The notes below the pieces were generated by a model. That model ran no database searches. It saw only the letters and a list, made by a program, of their open reading frames with translations, and was not told the DNA's origin. Positions 1 through 6,734 of a DNA stretch of 32,242 bases are shown here, piece after piece. A program made the position numbers and the translations under genes. How positions within the stretch are numbered: the first letter of the stretch is position 1; every line of letters starts with the position of its first letter. The DNA is from Micromonosporaceae bacterium (lineage in GTDB: Bacteria > Actinomycetota > Actinomycetes > Mycobacteriales > Micromonosporaceae): contig JADGGF010000003.1 in NCBI GenBank assembly GCA_019690055.1, positions 1 through 32,242 of the forward strand, given 5' to 3'.

Positions 1-906
1 CCTCCGGCCCGCTCCGGTCCGGGTCGGCCCGGCCGGAGCCGTGGCCGTTCGGCCCGCCCGCGGTCCCGGGAGCCGAAGGAGGAGTCCGGGCCGGTCGTGC
101 CGGTTCGGCGCATGCTCTCGCTGGCGATCGGCGGGTTCGCCCTGCTGCTCGCCTTCGGCATCGTGATCGGGTCTCAGGCGACGCAGACCGGGTTCACGCT
201 GGTCGTGTTCGGCGCCCAGATGCTGTTCGTGCTCGCCTGGACGGTGGCGAGCCGGCCCCCGAGCCCGGGGGTCGTTGCCGTGGTCGGCCTGCTCGCCGCC
301 GCCGGTTCGGGTATCGCGGTGAACCTGCCCGTCCAGGCCTCGCTGTACCCCATCGCGTACGTCATCGCCGGCGGCTTGTTCGCGGCCGTGATCGGTCAGC
401 TCGCCCTCCGCGGGGGCCGGGCCGGCGTGACCGAGTCGCTGGGCGTGACCGTGGTGGTCGTCGTCGGCGTGTGCGCCTTCGCCTGCCTGCCGGTGCTCTC
501 GCGCCAGCCGTTGGGTGACCAGGTCCTGCTCACGGCGATGGCGGCGGTCGGCGTCGGGATCGCCACCGCCCGCTGGTGCGACGTCATCGCCGCGGCGCCC
601 CGTATCTCTCCGCAGGTCCCGCGCGGATCGACGGGTGTCATAGCCGGCGCGATGACCGGCACCGCGGCGGGGGCGGTGGCGGGCGGCCTCGTCGATGGCC
701 TCAGCACCCTCAACGGCGCGCTCACCGGCATGGCGGTCGTGCTCGTCGCCGTGATCGTCGACCTCGGCACCGGCTACGCGGAGGCCGGGCGCCAGCTCGA
801 GGGCGATGCCCCGTTCATGTGGCTCGCCCGGCACCTGCAGGGCCCGCTCGGCGCGTTCGCCTTCGCCGCCCCGGTCACGTATGTGGTGACCGCGATCCTG
901 CGCTAG
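1..906 (+). CDS. Multi-pass membrane protein, 5' end cut by window edge
   Basis: The frame is open from base 1. Its first ~32 codons encode a Pro/Arg/Gly/Ser-rich cytoplasmic-looking stretch that leads into hydrophobic segments, so the gene probably starts before the window. A GTG at 97 with AAGGAGGAG 12 nt upstream (76-84) is an alternative internal start giving 269 aa. From residue ~10 of that shorter form there are about seven hydrophobic Ala/Val/Gly/Leu-rich segments separated by short loops, ending in a membrane segment at the C terminus. No catalytic motif or known family was recognised. It lies 161 nt before the LmeA-like gene on the same strand, with a hairpin between them, so it is likely a separate transcript. 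Confidence 0.7.
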   Translation, partial: PPARSGPGRPGRSRGRSARPRSREPKEESGPVVPVRRMLSLAIGGFALLLAFGIVIGSQATQTGFTLVVFGAQMLFVLAWTVASRPPSPGVVAVVGLLAAAGSGIAVNLPVQASLYPIAYVIAGGLFAAVIGQLALRGGRAGVTESLGVTVVVVVGVCAFACLPVLSRQPLGDQVLLTAMAAVGVGIATARWCDVIAAAPRISPQVPRGSTGVIAGAMTGTAAGAVAGGLVDGLSTLNGALTGMAVVLVAVIVDLGTGYAEAGRQLEGDAPFMWLARHLQGPLGAFAFAAPVTYVVTAILR

Positions 907-930
907 GCGGCCCGGCGCCCGTGCATCGTG

Positions 931-951
931 GGGCGCCGCCGGATGGCGCCC
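931..951 (+). terminator. Hairpin after the first membrane protein gene
   Basis: GGGCGCC (931-937) pairs perfectly with GGCGCCC (945-951) around a 7-nt loop, 25 nt after the stop codon. There is no T-tract, which is common for actinobacterial terminators. Function is inferred from position. Confidence 0.4.
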
Positions 952-1067
952 GGCGTGCCCGGTACGACGCCCGGTGTGGCGCGGAACTCGTACGGTCGGC
1001 CCAACCGGGTGTGTGATGAAGCGTGGTGATCGACGCAGCCAGGGGAACACCGAGCCAGGGGGACACA

Positions 1068-1859
1068 GTGGCGGGACCGAGCGTGGGGCACCGGCGCCGG
1101 CCGGGCCGGTGGCAGGCCGTCCTCGGCATCGTCCTGATCCTGGCCGTGGTGCTGGTCGTCGCCGACCGGGCGGCCTCGGCGGTCGCGGCGAACCAGCTGC
1201 AGGCGCGGGTGGCCCAGGAGCTGCAGGCCCGGCAGGTCGGCTACGCCTCGCTGGACGTGACGGTAGCGGGCGTGCCGTTCCTGACGCAGGTCGCGCGGGG
1301 CCGTTTCGAGTCGATCAGCATCGACATGACCGATGTCCGGCTGCACTCCGGTGACCTCGAGGCGACGCTTCCGGCGCTACACGTGGTGGCCACGGAGGTG
1401 CAGGCCAACGCGGCGGCGGTGGCTCGTGGCGACGCCTCCGTCGTGGCCGAGCGGGTCGTCGGCCGGGCGGTCGTCTCGTACGCCGGGCTGACCGGCCTGG
1501 TCGACCTGCAGGAGTACTCCATCAGCGACGTGACGTTCGCCGAGAGCGCGGGCGCGTTGCGCGCGAGCGCGACCGTGAATGTCGTCGGGTTGAGCCTGCC
1601 CATCGAAGCGACGGCGGAGGTGTCGTTGCAGGACGGGCAGATCAACCTGCGGTTTCGGGACGCCGGGGCGGTGGGACTGGAGGTCCCGGAGGCCGCGTTG
1701 GGCATCCTGGACGCGCTGGCCAACGCGGTCATCGTCGTGGCCATGCCGCCCCTGCCCTTCGACATCACGCTCGACACGCTCGAGGTGACCCCGGGTGGGC
1801 TTCGCATCGGCGCCATCGGCCGCGACATCACGCTCGTCCAGCCGGCTCGCGCGGGGTGA
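1068..1859 (+). CDS. LmeA-like DUF2993 phospholipid-binding protein
   Basis: 263 aa from GTG 1068, preferred over GTG 1023 because AGGGGG lies 5-10 nt upstream (1057-1062). An Arg-rich N terminus (HRRRPGRW) is followed by one membrane anchor or signal segment (about residues 17-35). The rest is an extracytoplasmic beta-rich domain typical of DUF2993, with VTVAGVPFLTQVARGRFESI and repeated alternating hydrophobic strands. The family includes mycobacterial LmeA, a periplasmic lipid-binding protein that affects lipomannan maturation. Known lmeA genes sit near cysA2/sseC genes in mycobacteria, and the same neighbourhood occurs here. Substrate in this organism is unknown. Confidence 0.8.
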   Translation: MAGPSVGHRRRPGRWQAVLGIVLILAVVLVVADRAASAVAANQLQARVAQELQARQVGYASLDVTVAGVPFLTQVARGRFESISIDMTDVRLHSGDLEATLPALHVVATEVQANAAAVARGDASVVAERVVGRAVVSYAGLTGLVDLQEYSISDVTFAESAGALRASATVNVVGLSLPIEATAEVSLQDGQINLRFRDAGAVGLEVPEAALGILDALANAVIVVAMPPLPFDITLDTLEVTPGGLRIGAIGRDITLVQPARAG

Positions 1860-1987
1860 CGGCGACCAACCCGCGCGGTGCCACCACCCGCTGGCGGCGC
1901 CCTCGGCCCGCCCGACCGGGGTCGTCACTCACCGTCGATGAGTTCTCACCATCCGGTCAGCTTGGTGGCCATGGTGGCGGGCGCTGG

Positions 1988-1993
1988 TAGCCT
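1988..1993 (+). promoter_or_regulatory. -10 box of the leader peptide transcript
   Basis: TAGCCT ends 8 nt before the ATG at 2002, the spacing expected when transcription begins at or next to the start codon. No convincing -35 box at optimal spacing; TTGGTG at 1962 is 20 nt away. Confidence 0.5.
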
Positions 1994-2001
1994 GCTCTGT
2001 C

Positions 2002-2076
2002 ATGGGCACCCTGCTCACCAAGCGGCGCGCGGTCGACCTGTGCCGTGTGGCCACGTGCCTGTGTCCCCGCCACTGA
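2002..2076 (+). CDS. Cys-containing leader peptide for sulfur operon
   Basis: A 24-codon ORF (ATG 2002, TGA 2074-2076), too short for normal gene calling. It contains the core RAVDLCRVATCLC, with Cys at positions 14, 19 and 21 near the C terminus. This core is a recurrent pattern in small ORFs upstream of sulfur-assimilation and sulfurtransferase genes in actinobacteria. Leaderless Cys-rich uORFs before mycobacterial cysA2/sseC operons are known to act as cysteine-responsive attenuators. Here the ORF lies 200 nt before a CysA2-type gene and has a -10 box suited to leaderless start. Inference: when Cys-tRNA is scarce, ribosomes stall on the Cys codons and change folding or Rho access downstream. 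Confidence 0.85.
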   Translation: MGTLLTKRRAVDLCRVATCLCPRH

Positions 2077-2276
2077 GGGCGGTGTCGCGCGGCTGAACCG
2101 CGCGTGATCTCTATCCGACGATCGTTCGTCGTCTGTGCCCACGGAGATCCTCCCACTCGCCACGCTCAGCCTGATGCGGCTGGCCGTCCGCTCGGCTGCG
2201 TTCGTTCTGCAAATCCACGTTCATCCATCTCAATGACCATCCGTACCCGACCATCAGCACCAGCGAGGGAGTCAGC
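2077..2276 (+). promoter_or_regulatory. Structured C-rich leader (attenuator region)
   Basis: Just after the leader stop, CGCGCGG (2086-2092) pairs with CCGCGCG (2098-2104). A second hairpin, CGACGA (2116-2121) with TCGTCG (2126-2131), has a 4-nt loop. From about 2210 to 2262 the top strand becomes C-rich and G-poor, which is striking in this genome and resembles a Rho loading site. The region ends in the ribosome binding site GAGGGAG (2265-2271) of the sulfurtransferase gene. The attenuator role is inferred from the leader peptide and these structures; no alternative-fold calculation was possible. Confidence 0.55.
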
Positions 2277-3125
2277 ATGAGCCGCGAGAACGCGCTCGTC
2301 AGCGCCGACTGGGCCGAGAAGAACCTCGGCGCGGCCGGCATCGTCTTCGTCGAGGTCGACGAGGACACCACCGCCTACGACGCCGGACACATCCCCGGCG
2401 CCGTGAAGCTCGACTGGAAGAAGGACCTGCAGGACCCGGTGCGCCGGGACTTCGTCAACAAGCAGCAGTTCGAGGCGCTGCTCTCGGCGCGGGGCATCAG
2501 CAACGACGACCTCGTGATCCTCTACGGCGGCAACAACAACTGGTTCGCCGCGTACGCGTACTGGTACTTCAAGCTCTACGGCCACGAGAAGGTGCGGCTG
2601 CTCGACGGTGGCCGCAAGAAGTGGGAGCTGGACAACCGTCCGCTGACCACGGAGGTGCCGACGCGGCCGGCCACCACGTACGTCGCCGCCGAGCCGGACC
2701 TGTCCATCCGCGCCTTCCGCGACGAGGTGGTGGCGGCCATCGGAACCAAGAACTTGGTCGATGTTCGCTCGCCCGACGAGTACGCCGGTCGACTGCTGGC
2801 CCCGGCGCACCTGCCGCAGGAGGTGGCGCAGCGGCCGGGCCACATCCCGACCGCGATCAACGTTCCCTGGTCGAAGGCCGCCAACGAGGACGGCACCTTC
2901 AAGTCCGACGAGGAACTGCGGGCCCTCTACGAGGCGGCCGGTCTCGACGGGTCCAAGCCGACCATCGCCTACTGCCGGATCGGTGAGCGCTCGTCGCACA
3001 CCTGGTTCGTGCTGCGGGAGCTGCTCGGCCACCAGGACGTGAAGAACTACGACGGTTCCTGGACCGAGTACGGCTCGCTCGTGGGCGTTCCCGTGGTGCT
3101 CGGCGACCAGCCCGGCACGGCCTGA
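2277..3125 (+). CDS. cysA2: Thiosulfate sulfurtransferase (tandem rhodanese)
   Basis: 282 aa with two rhodanese domains, about residues 6-125 and 145-275. The C-terminal domain carries the active-site loop CRIGERS with catalytic Cys233. The N-terminal domain has LYGGNNNW at the equivalent loop and lacks the Cys, as is normal for this family. It would transfer sulfane sulfur from thiosulfate or another donor to cyanide or protein acceptors in the cytoplasm. The sequence closely resembles mycobacterial CysA2/CysA3 (for example the segment WFAAYAYWYFKLYGHEK). ATG 2277 has GAGGGAG 5 nt upstream. sseC follows after 17 nt, as in mycobacteria, so the two are cotranscribed behind the Cys-containing leader peptide. 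Confidence 0.95.
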   Translation: MSRENALVSADWAEKNLGAAGIVFVEVDEDTTAYDAGHIPGAVKLDWKKDLQDPVRRDFVNKQQFEALLSARGISNDDLVILYGGNNNWFAAYAYWYFKLYGHEKVRLLDGGRKKWELDNRPLTTEVPTRPATTYVAAEPDLSIRAFRDEVVAAIGTKNLVDVRSPDEYAGRLLAPAHLPQEVAQRPGHIPTAINVPWSKAANEDGTFKSDEELRALYEAAGLDGSKPTIAYCRIGERSSHTWFVLRELLGHQDVKNYDGSWTEYGSLVGVPVVLGDQPGTA

Positions 3126-3142
3126 ACTACTGGAGGATGTCC

Positions 3143-3499
3143 ATGTCTGTGAGCACGACCTCCCCCGCCGCGGGGCTCGCCTCCGCCGCCGACGCGAGCT
3201 GCGGCGCCCCGGCGCAGGACCTGCCCCTGCCGTCGAGCGTCGATCTGACCAAGGAGACGGTGATCAGCGGCGTGGTGACCGTGGGCGACCAGCCGGTCCC
3301 CGGCGCCTACGTGCGGCTCCTCGACGCGACCGGAGAGTTCGCGGCTGAGGTGGTCACCTCGGCCGCCGGCCAGTTCCGGTTCTTCGCGGCGCCGGGCACA
3401 TGGACGCTGCGGGCGCTGTCCCGCGCCGGCACCGGTGACATCCAGGTGACGGCCGACCGCGGCATCACCGAGGTGACGCTGGCCCTGGCCGCGGCCTGA
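3143..3499 (+). CDS. sseC: SseC-like DUF1416 protein
   Basis: 118 aa. ATG 3143 is chosen over ATG 3137 because GGAGG at 3132-3136 abuts the first ATG but is 6 nt from the second. The core matches the SseC/DUF1416 family: SSVDLTKETVISGVV, then a beta-sandwich-like carboxypeptidase-regulatory fold with YVRLLDATGEF and FRFFAAPGTWTLRALS. SseC is coupled to CysA-type sulfurtransferases in many actinobacteria. A role in sulfur transfer is assumed but no catalytic residues are evident, apart from a single Cys near residue 20 of the variable N terminus. It is the last gene of the operon and is followed by a strong hairpin. Confidence 0.9.
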   Translation: MSVSTTSPAAGLASAADASCGAPAQDLPLPSSVDLTKETVISGVVTVGDQPVPGAYVRLLDATGEFAAEVVTSAAGQFRFFAAPGTWTLRALSRAGTGDIQVTADRGITEVTLALAAA

Positions 3500-3524
3500 C
3501 CGTACGGTCACATCCGGGCGCCGG

Positions 3525-3560
3525 CATCAGTCCGGGGGCTGGCACCGATCCGAGGGCTGG
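3525..3560. repeat. 18-nt tandem repeat, two copies
   Basis: Two adjacent imperfect 18-mers (3525-3542 and 3543-3560), each starting CAYCRRTCCG and ending GGGCTGG, lie between sseC and its terminator hairpin. Part of a window-wide pattern of short tandem duplications. Confidence 0.65.
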
Positions 3561-3562
3561 TT

Positions 3563-3599
3563 CGTGGGAGCCCGACGGTCCGCCGTCGCGGCTCCCACG
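3563..3599 (+). terminator. Strong terminator of the sulfur operon
   Basis: CGTGGGAGCC (3563-3572) pairs with GGCTCCCACG (3590-3599), and inside it CGACGG (3573-3578) pairs with CCGTCG (3583-3588) around the tetraloop TCCG. That gives 16 base pairs with a single bulged C at 3589. There is no T-tract. It lies 63 nt after the sseC stop. Confidence 0.75.
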
Positions 3600-3721
3600 A
3601 GCATGCCGGCCCGTCGCGGGCGTCCGCGACCGTACGCCGTACCCGTCGGGAGCTTCGGTGACGCCCGTCATGGCTGCGGTGCATGGCGCGTCGGCCCGCC
3701 CGGGGTCGGCGCAGCCCGTGG

Positions 3722-3727
3722 CAAGAT
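3722..3727 (+). promoter_or_regulatory. Possible -10 box, leaderless start at 3734
   Basis: CAAGAT ends 6 nt before GTG 3734. It matches the spacing of the clearer leaderless promoters in this window, but the first base deviates from TAnnnT. Confidence 0.35.
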
Positions 3728-3733
3728 GAGCGC

Positions 3734-4573
3734 GTGACGCCACCCGCCAGCGATTCGTGGACACCGCGCCCGTCCACGGATCGACGAGCATCGCGCGGGT
3801 GGCTCCGGGCCCTCGGTGTCGTCTGGTTGGTGGTGCTGCTGGTCAGCGGGTGGTGGGGGCTGACCCACCCCTCGCCCACCGACCGGGAGCAGACGACCGT
3901 GACGGCCGCGCGGCCGGTGGTGGACGAGGCGATCGCCCGGGTGGCCGCCGCCGCGACGACGAACGGCGGCGGGGTGGTGGCGGTCGCCGGCTTCGAGCGC
4001 ATCGGCACGTGCGACGTCAGCGTGTTCCGGGAGGGTGCGCGCTACCGGCGGGTGCTCGTGGCGGTGGTCCCCCCTGGTTCGGAGGCCGACCTGCTGGTCC
4101 GGGTCGCGGATGCCCTGCCGGCCAGCTACCGGGCGGTGGTCAGTCGCGGGGACAGCCCCCGGCTGACCGCCGACGCCGGGTTCTGGGTCCTGCTCACCGG
4201 CCGCGTGGTCGCGCCGGGCGAGGTCAGCTTCGTTGCCGACACCGGCGACTGCCGGCCCGCTGGTGACCCCGACACCGCCGACCCGGTCCCGTCCGTGCCG
4301 GCCGCGGCGATCACGCAGGTGCTGTCCCGGTTGGGTCTGGGGACCGGCACCCGGACGACCGCCTCGGTGGCCTGTGTGGACGGCGGGTCGTTCGGCACGG
4401 TCGAGGTGCGCGCCGACCCGTACGGCGGCAACCTCGTCGACGCGTTGGCCGACCTGGACGTCACGGTGGTCGTACGGTCGCCGCGCCTGTACGCCTTCCG
4501 CAGCGGGGACACCCAGGTCGCCATCCGCGCGCACGACAACGCCACCGTGGTCACCGCCACCACCGGGTGCTGA
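3734..4573 (+). CDS. Membrane-anchored secreted protein, function unknown
   Basis: 279 aa from GTG 3734. An upstream in-frame ATG at 3683 would add 17 Arg-rich residues but lacks a ribosome site. A short polar N terminus is followed by one membrane segment (LGVVWLVVLLVSGWWGL, about residues 25-42), then an extracytoplasmic region of about 235 residues with mixed alpha/beta character. Four Cys in the exported part (GTCDVSVF, GDCRPA, SVACVDGG and the last residue) could make two disulfides. No known family was recognised. It is convergent with the DsrE-like gene 56 nt downstream and separated from the sulfur operon by a terminator. Confidence 0.7.
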   Translation: MTPPASDSWTPRPSTDRRASRGWLRALGVVWLVVLLVSGWWGLTHPSPTDREQTTVTAARPVVDEAIARVAAAATTNGGGVVAVAGFERIGTCDVSVFREGARYRRVLVAVVPPGSEADLLVRVADALPASYRAVVSRGDSPRLTADAGFWVLLTGRVVAPGEVSFVADTGDCRPAGDPDTADPVPSVPAAAITQVLSRLGLGTGTRTTASVACVDGGSFGTVEVRADPYGGNLVDALADLDVTVVVRSPRLYAFRSGDTQVAIRAHDNATVVTATTGC

Positions 4574-4629
4574 CCCTGACCCGAGTCCCCTGACCGGTCC
4601 CCCGACCGACGCTGTCGCCCGCCGGTGGC

Positions 4630-4995
4630 TCAGTACACCAGGGCCTGCGCGCCGTCGGCGGTGATCTCCTCAACGAACGTGGTCGATCCGGCGATCCGGA
4701 TGCCCGGGATCACGGCGTCCGCGGTGATCTGGCGTCGCGCCGCGCATTGCGTGCACAGCGTGACGGTGCCCGCCTCCAGTACGGCCGCGAGCAGATCCGG
4801 CAACGGCGCGGCGTGCGGGAGCGTGAACGTCTCGGCTCGACCGGGCAGCGCGAACCACGACGCCTCCCCGGTCAGCCACAGTGAGACGCTGATGCCCGAC
4901 GCGGCCGCCGTGGCGGCTACCGTGAACGCCTGGGAGCAGCGCTCGGGTGCGTCGGCACCGGCCGTCACCTTCACCACCAGGGACCGTGTCGCCAT
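4630..4995 (-). CDS. DsrE/DsrF-like family protein
   Basis: 121 aa. ATG at 4995 is preferred over a TTG 18 nt upstream because TAGGCT lies 7 nt before it, the leaderless spacing seen elsewhere here. The sequence fits the small DsrE-like alpha/beta fold: an opening strand SLVVKVTAGADAPERCSQAF, a central SGISVSLWLTGEAS, and a late strand TVTLCTQCAARR whose Cys pair sits where sulfur-carrier DsrE proteins carry their active Cys. Such proteins are proposed to bind or relay sulfur, which fits the nearby sulfurtransferase genes, but function here is an inference. Transcribed divergently from the small genes at 5039-5210. Confidence 0.8.
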   Translation of the reverse strand: MATRSLVVKVTAGADAPERCSQAFTVAATAAASGISVSLWLTGEASWFALPGRAETFTLPHAAPLPDLLAAVLEAGTVTLCTQCAARRQITADAVIPGIRIAGSTTFVEEITADGAQALVY

Positions 4996-5002
4996 GGGGT
5001 CC

Positions 5003-5031
5003 AGCCTAGGCAATGCCGGCCAGCCTAGACT
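5003..5031. promoter_or_regulatory. Divergent leaderless promoters
   Basis: On the minus strand TAGGCT (complement of 5003-5008) lies 7 nt before ATG 4995. On the plus strand TAGACT (5026-5031) lies 7 nt before ATG 5039. Both boxes sit in a repeated CAGCCTAG (5002-5009 and 5021-5028). The two predicted start points are only about 44 nt apart, so their -35 regions overlap. Confidence 0.55.
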
Positions 5032-5038
5032 CCTGCGT

Positions 5039-5068
5039 ATGACTGAGATCGGGCCTGTCCATGACTGA
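5039..5068 (+). CDS. Nine-codon leaderless uORF from duplicated start
   Basis: ATG 5039 lies 7 nt after TAGACT and reads MTEIGPVHD before TGA at 5066-5068. It is the upstream copy of the 22-nt duplication and is out of frame (+22) with the next gene's ATG at 5061. Its stop lies just past that ATG, so a terminating ribosome would be placed on the second start and could reinitiate. Whether the peptide matters is unknown; it may be only a by-product of the duplication. Confidence 0.45.
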   Translation: MTEIGPVHD

Positions 5069-5082
5069 GATCGGGTTTGTCA
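5039..5082. repeat. 22-nt tandem duplication of a gene start
   Basis: 5039-5060 and 5061-5082 are adjacent copies matching at 19 of 22 positions; both begin ATGACTGAGATCGGG. The copy number change places two start codons 22 nt apart in different frames. Confidence 0.9.
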
Positions 5083-5210
5083 GCCTGCTCGTGGCGGGGT
5101 TTGGCGCGCTGGCGGGCGCGCTGGCCTACCTCGGTGTCCGTTTCGCCACGCACTCGGCCGCGGGGCGGCCCGTCGGGCGGGCCCACGACGCCGGGCAGGG
5201 CCGGCCGTGA
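5061..5210 (+). CDS. Small single-pass membrane protein
   Basis: 49 aa, not long enough for routine gene callers. The protein has one hydrophobic helix (residues 5-27, FVSLLVAGFGALAGALAYLG) followed by a short basic Gly/Arg-rich tail. Its TGA (5208-5210) overlaps the GTG of the nitrobindin-like gene at 5207, a coupling arrangement that supports it being real. It has no Shine-Dalgarno sequence of its own. Its predicted promoter would make the upstream duplicate ATG (5039) the first codon of the mRNA, so its translation may depend on reinitiation. No family was recognised. Confidence 0.65.
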   Translation: MTEIGFVSLLVAGFGALAGALAYLGVRFATHSAAGRPVGRAHDAGQGRP

Positions 5211-5791
5211 CCGGCGCTCCTCCGTCCTATTGGGATGCTCCCGATCCCGGCGACTACCCGTACCCGGACTCGCATGACCTGCGGGTCGGTCCACCGCTGC
5301 ACAAGGCGGTGCAGCGTCTGCTGCCGTTCATCGGCGTGTGGCGCGGTCGCGGTGGCGGGGAGTATCCAACGATCGAACCATTCGAGTATGCGCAGGAGAT
5401 TCGCATCAGTCACGACGGGCGGCCGTTCGTCGCCTACGAGTCGCGGGCCTGGCTCGTGACGCCGGACGGCGAAAAGATCCGACCCGCCGCGCGGGAGGTC
5501 GGCTGGTGGCGGCCGGTCCTGGACGCCAACGGCAACGCGACCAACGAGATCGAAGCTCTCTTCTGCACGCCGAACGGCATCATGGAGTTCTACATTGGAC
5601 GCATCGACGGTGTGAAGCTGGAGATGGCGACCGACGCCGTGATCCGCACGGCCACGGCCAAGGAGGTCACCGCCGGGCAGCGCCTGTACGGCATCGTCGA
5701 TCGGGATCTGCTCTACGCCCAGGACATGGCTGCCGTGGGCCAGCCCATGTCCACCCACCTGGCCGCCCGCCTGCGCCGCATCGCCGGCTGA
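5207..5791 (+). CDS. Nitrobindin-like heme-binding FABP-family protein
   Basis: 194 aa, DUF1794/THAP4-like beta-barrel family. The signature GVWRGRG (residues 43-49) followed by GEYPTI matches the GxWxGxG loop of bacterial nitrobindins. Near the C terminus, His184 in THLAARL is at the position of the proximal heme ligand in this family. Family members bind ferric heme and react with NO or peroxynitrite. In mycobacteria the FABP-like relative lies beside sseC/cysA and pabC-like genes, as here. GTG 5207 overlaps the stop of the preceding small ORF. It is convergent with the MscS-related gene. Confidence 0.88.
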   Translation: MTGAPPSYWDAPDPGDYPYPDSHDLRVGPPLHKAVQRLLPFIGVWRGRGGGEYPTIEPFEYAQEIRISHDGRPFVAYESRAWLVTPDGEKIRPAAREVGWWRPVLDANGNATNEIEALFCTPNGIMEFYIGRIDGVKLEMATDAVIRTATAKEVTAGQRLYGIVDRDLLYAQDMAAVGQPMSTHLAARLRRIAG

Positions 5792-5803
5792 CCCCGTCGG
5801 GGT
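5791..5803. terminator. Small bidirectional hairpin
   Basis: ACCCC (5791-5795) pairs with GGGGT (5799-5803) around GTC, between the convergent nitrobindin-like and MscS-related genes. Short, so weak evidence. Confidence 0.35.
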
Positions 5804-5813
5804 GGTCAGGACG

Positions 5814-6674
5814 TCACTTGCGCTCGGCCTGGCCCTCCGGCCGGTTGGTGGCCGCCTGGGGCTGCCCCTCCGGCCGGGTGGTTGCCGCCTGGGGGCGCGC
5901 GTCGGACGGCATGGTCCGGCCGTACGCCGGCTGACCGAACTCGGCCGGTTCGTTGCGGTCCCGCTCGCTCGGGGGCGCCGACGGCCGGCGATTCGCGCGG
6001 ACCCGGCCGGTCGCCATTGACGTCTCCATCTCGGCACGGTTGAGCATTCGCTCCCATCGGTGCTGCATGGGTTTGATCAGGCCACCGCCGAGACCGACCA
6101 CGATCACGCCGACGATCGCGGCGAGCAGCGCCCAGAGTACGGGCGTGATCACCGCGTTCGCCACATCGATCTGGGTGAGCGCGGCGAAGAGGCCGAGAAC
6201 GATGACGGCCGCCTGGGCGGCCGTGGCGATCGCCCGACCGTAGCTGACGCCGCCCAGGACGCCGGAGATCGCGTCCTTGACCCAGCCGGCGATCGCGGCG
6301 GCGACTACCACGATCACGATGGCGACGAACAGTTTCGGCAGCCACTCGATCACGCGGGAGATGAGATTGCTGATGGGGTTCGGCCCGAAGATGCCGAAGG
6401 CGAGCTGGAGCACGAGCAGCAGGAAGGCGAGCATCACCAACTGGGCGGTGACGTCGCTGGCGGTCCGCTGGCCCAGCATCCGGTTCAGCCCGCCGCGCTC
6501 GGCTGCCCGGTCGTAGCCAACCCGACGCAGGAGGGCGCCGAGGAGCTTGCGGATCCACCGGGCAACGAGCCAGCCGAGCCCGATGATCGCCAGGAAGATG
6601 ACGACCTTGATGGCGACGTTGACCACGTTGTCGACGACGCCTGCGACCCCACCGCCGTCCGCTGCGTACACCAT
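5814..6674 (-). CDS. MscS-related TM-helix membrane protein
   Basis: 286 aa. About four membrane segments are visible: VVNVAIKVVIFLAIIGLGWL, a Leu/Val-rich segment near residues 78-95, LFVAIVIVVVAAAIAGWV, and ALLAAIVGVIVVGLG. The pattern, with amphipathic KLLGALLRRVGYDRAAE after the first segment and Gly-rich VKDAISGVLGG, fits the conserved TM-helix family found in mechanosensitive-channel-related proteins. The soluble MscS beta domain is absent. The cytoplasmic C-terminal tail (from about residue 215) is polar and ends in two copies of PQAATxRPEGQ. ATG 6674 has TACGCT 6 nt upstream, suggesting a leaderless mRNA. Channel activity is not certain. Confidence 0.75.
   Translation of the reverse strand: MVYAADGGGVAGVVDNVVNVAIKVVIFLAIIGLGWLVARWIRKLLGALLRRVGYDRAAERGGLNRMLGQRTASDVTAQLVMLAFLLLVLQLAFGIFGPNPISNLISRVIEWLPKLFVAIVIVVVAAAIAGWVKDAISGVLGGVSYGRAIATAAQAAVIVLGLFAALTQIDVANAVITPVLWALLAAIVGVIVVGLGGGLIKPMQHRWERMLNRAEMETSMATGRVRANRRPSAPPSERDRNEPAEFGQPAYGRTMPSDARPQAATTRPEGQPQAATNRPEGQAERK
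5829..5894. repeat. 33-nt in-frame tandem repeat
   Basis: Two 33-nt copies (5829-5861 and 5862-5894) encode the duplicated PQAATxRPEGQ segment in the tail of the MscS-related protein. Confidence 0.8.
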
Positions 6675-6680
6675 GCGGTC

Positions 6681-6686
6681 AGCGTA
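6681..6686 (-). promoter_or_regulatory. -10 box, leaderless start at 6674
   Basis: TACGCT on the minus strand ends 6 nt before ATG 6674. The short gap to pabC also holds two small inverted repeats (GGGCC/GGCCC and AGGGG/CCCCT), which could end pabC transcription. Confidence 0.45.
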
Positions 6687-6734
6687 GGGCCGATGGCCCG
6701 GGTTCAGGGGGGATTGCCCCTTATGAGGAGTTGG

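Noticed and set aside
2277-3125. Rhodanese N-terminal domain lacking its Cys, taken as a defect
   Set aside because: Tandem rhodaneses normally keep the catalytic Cys only in the C-terminal domain.
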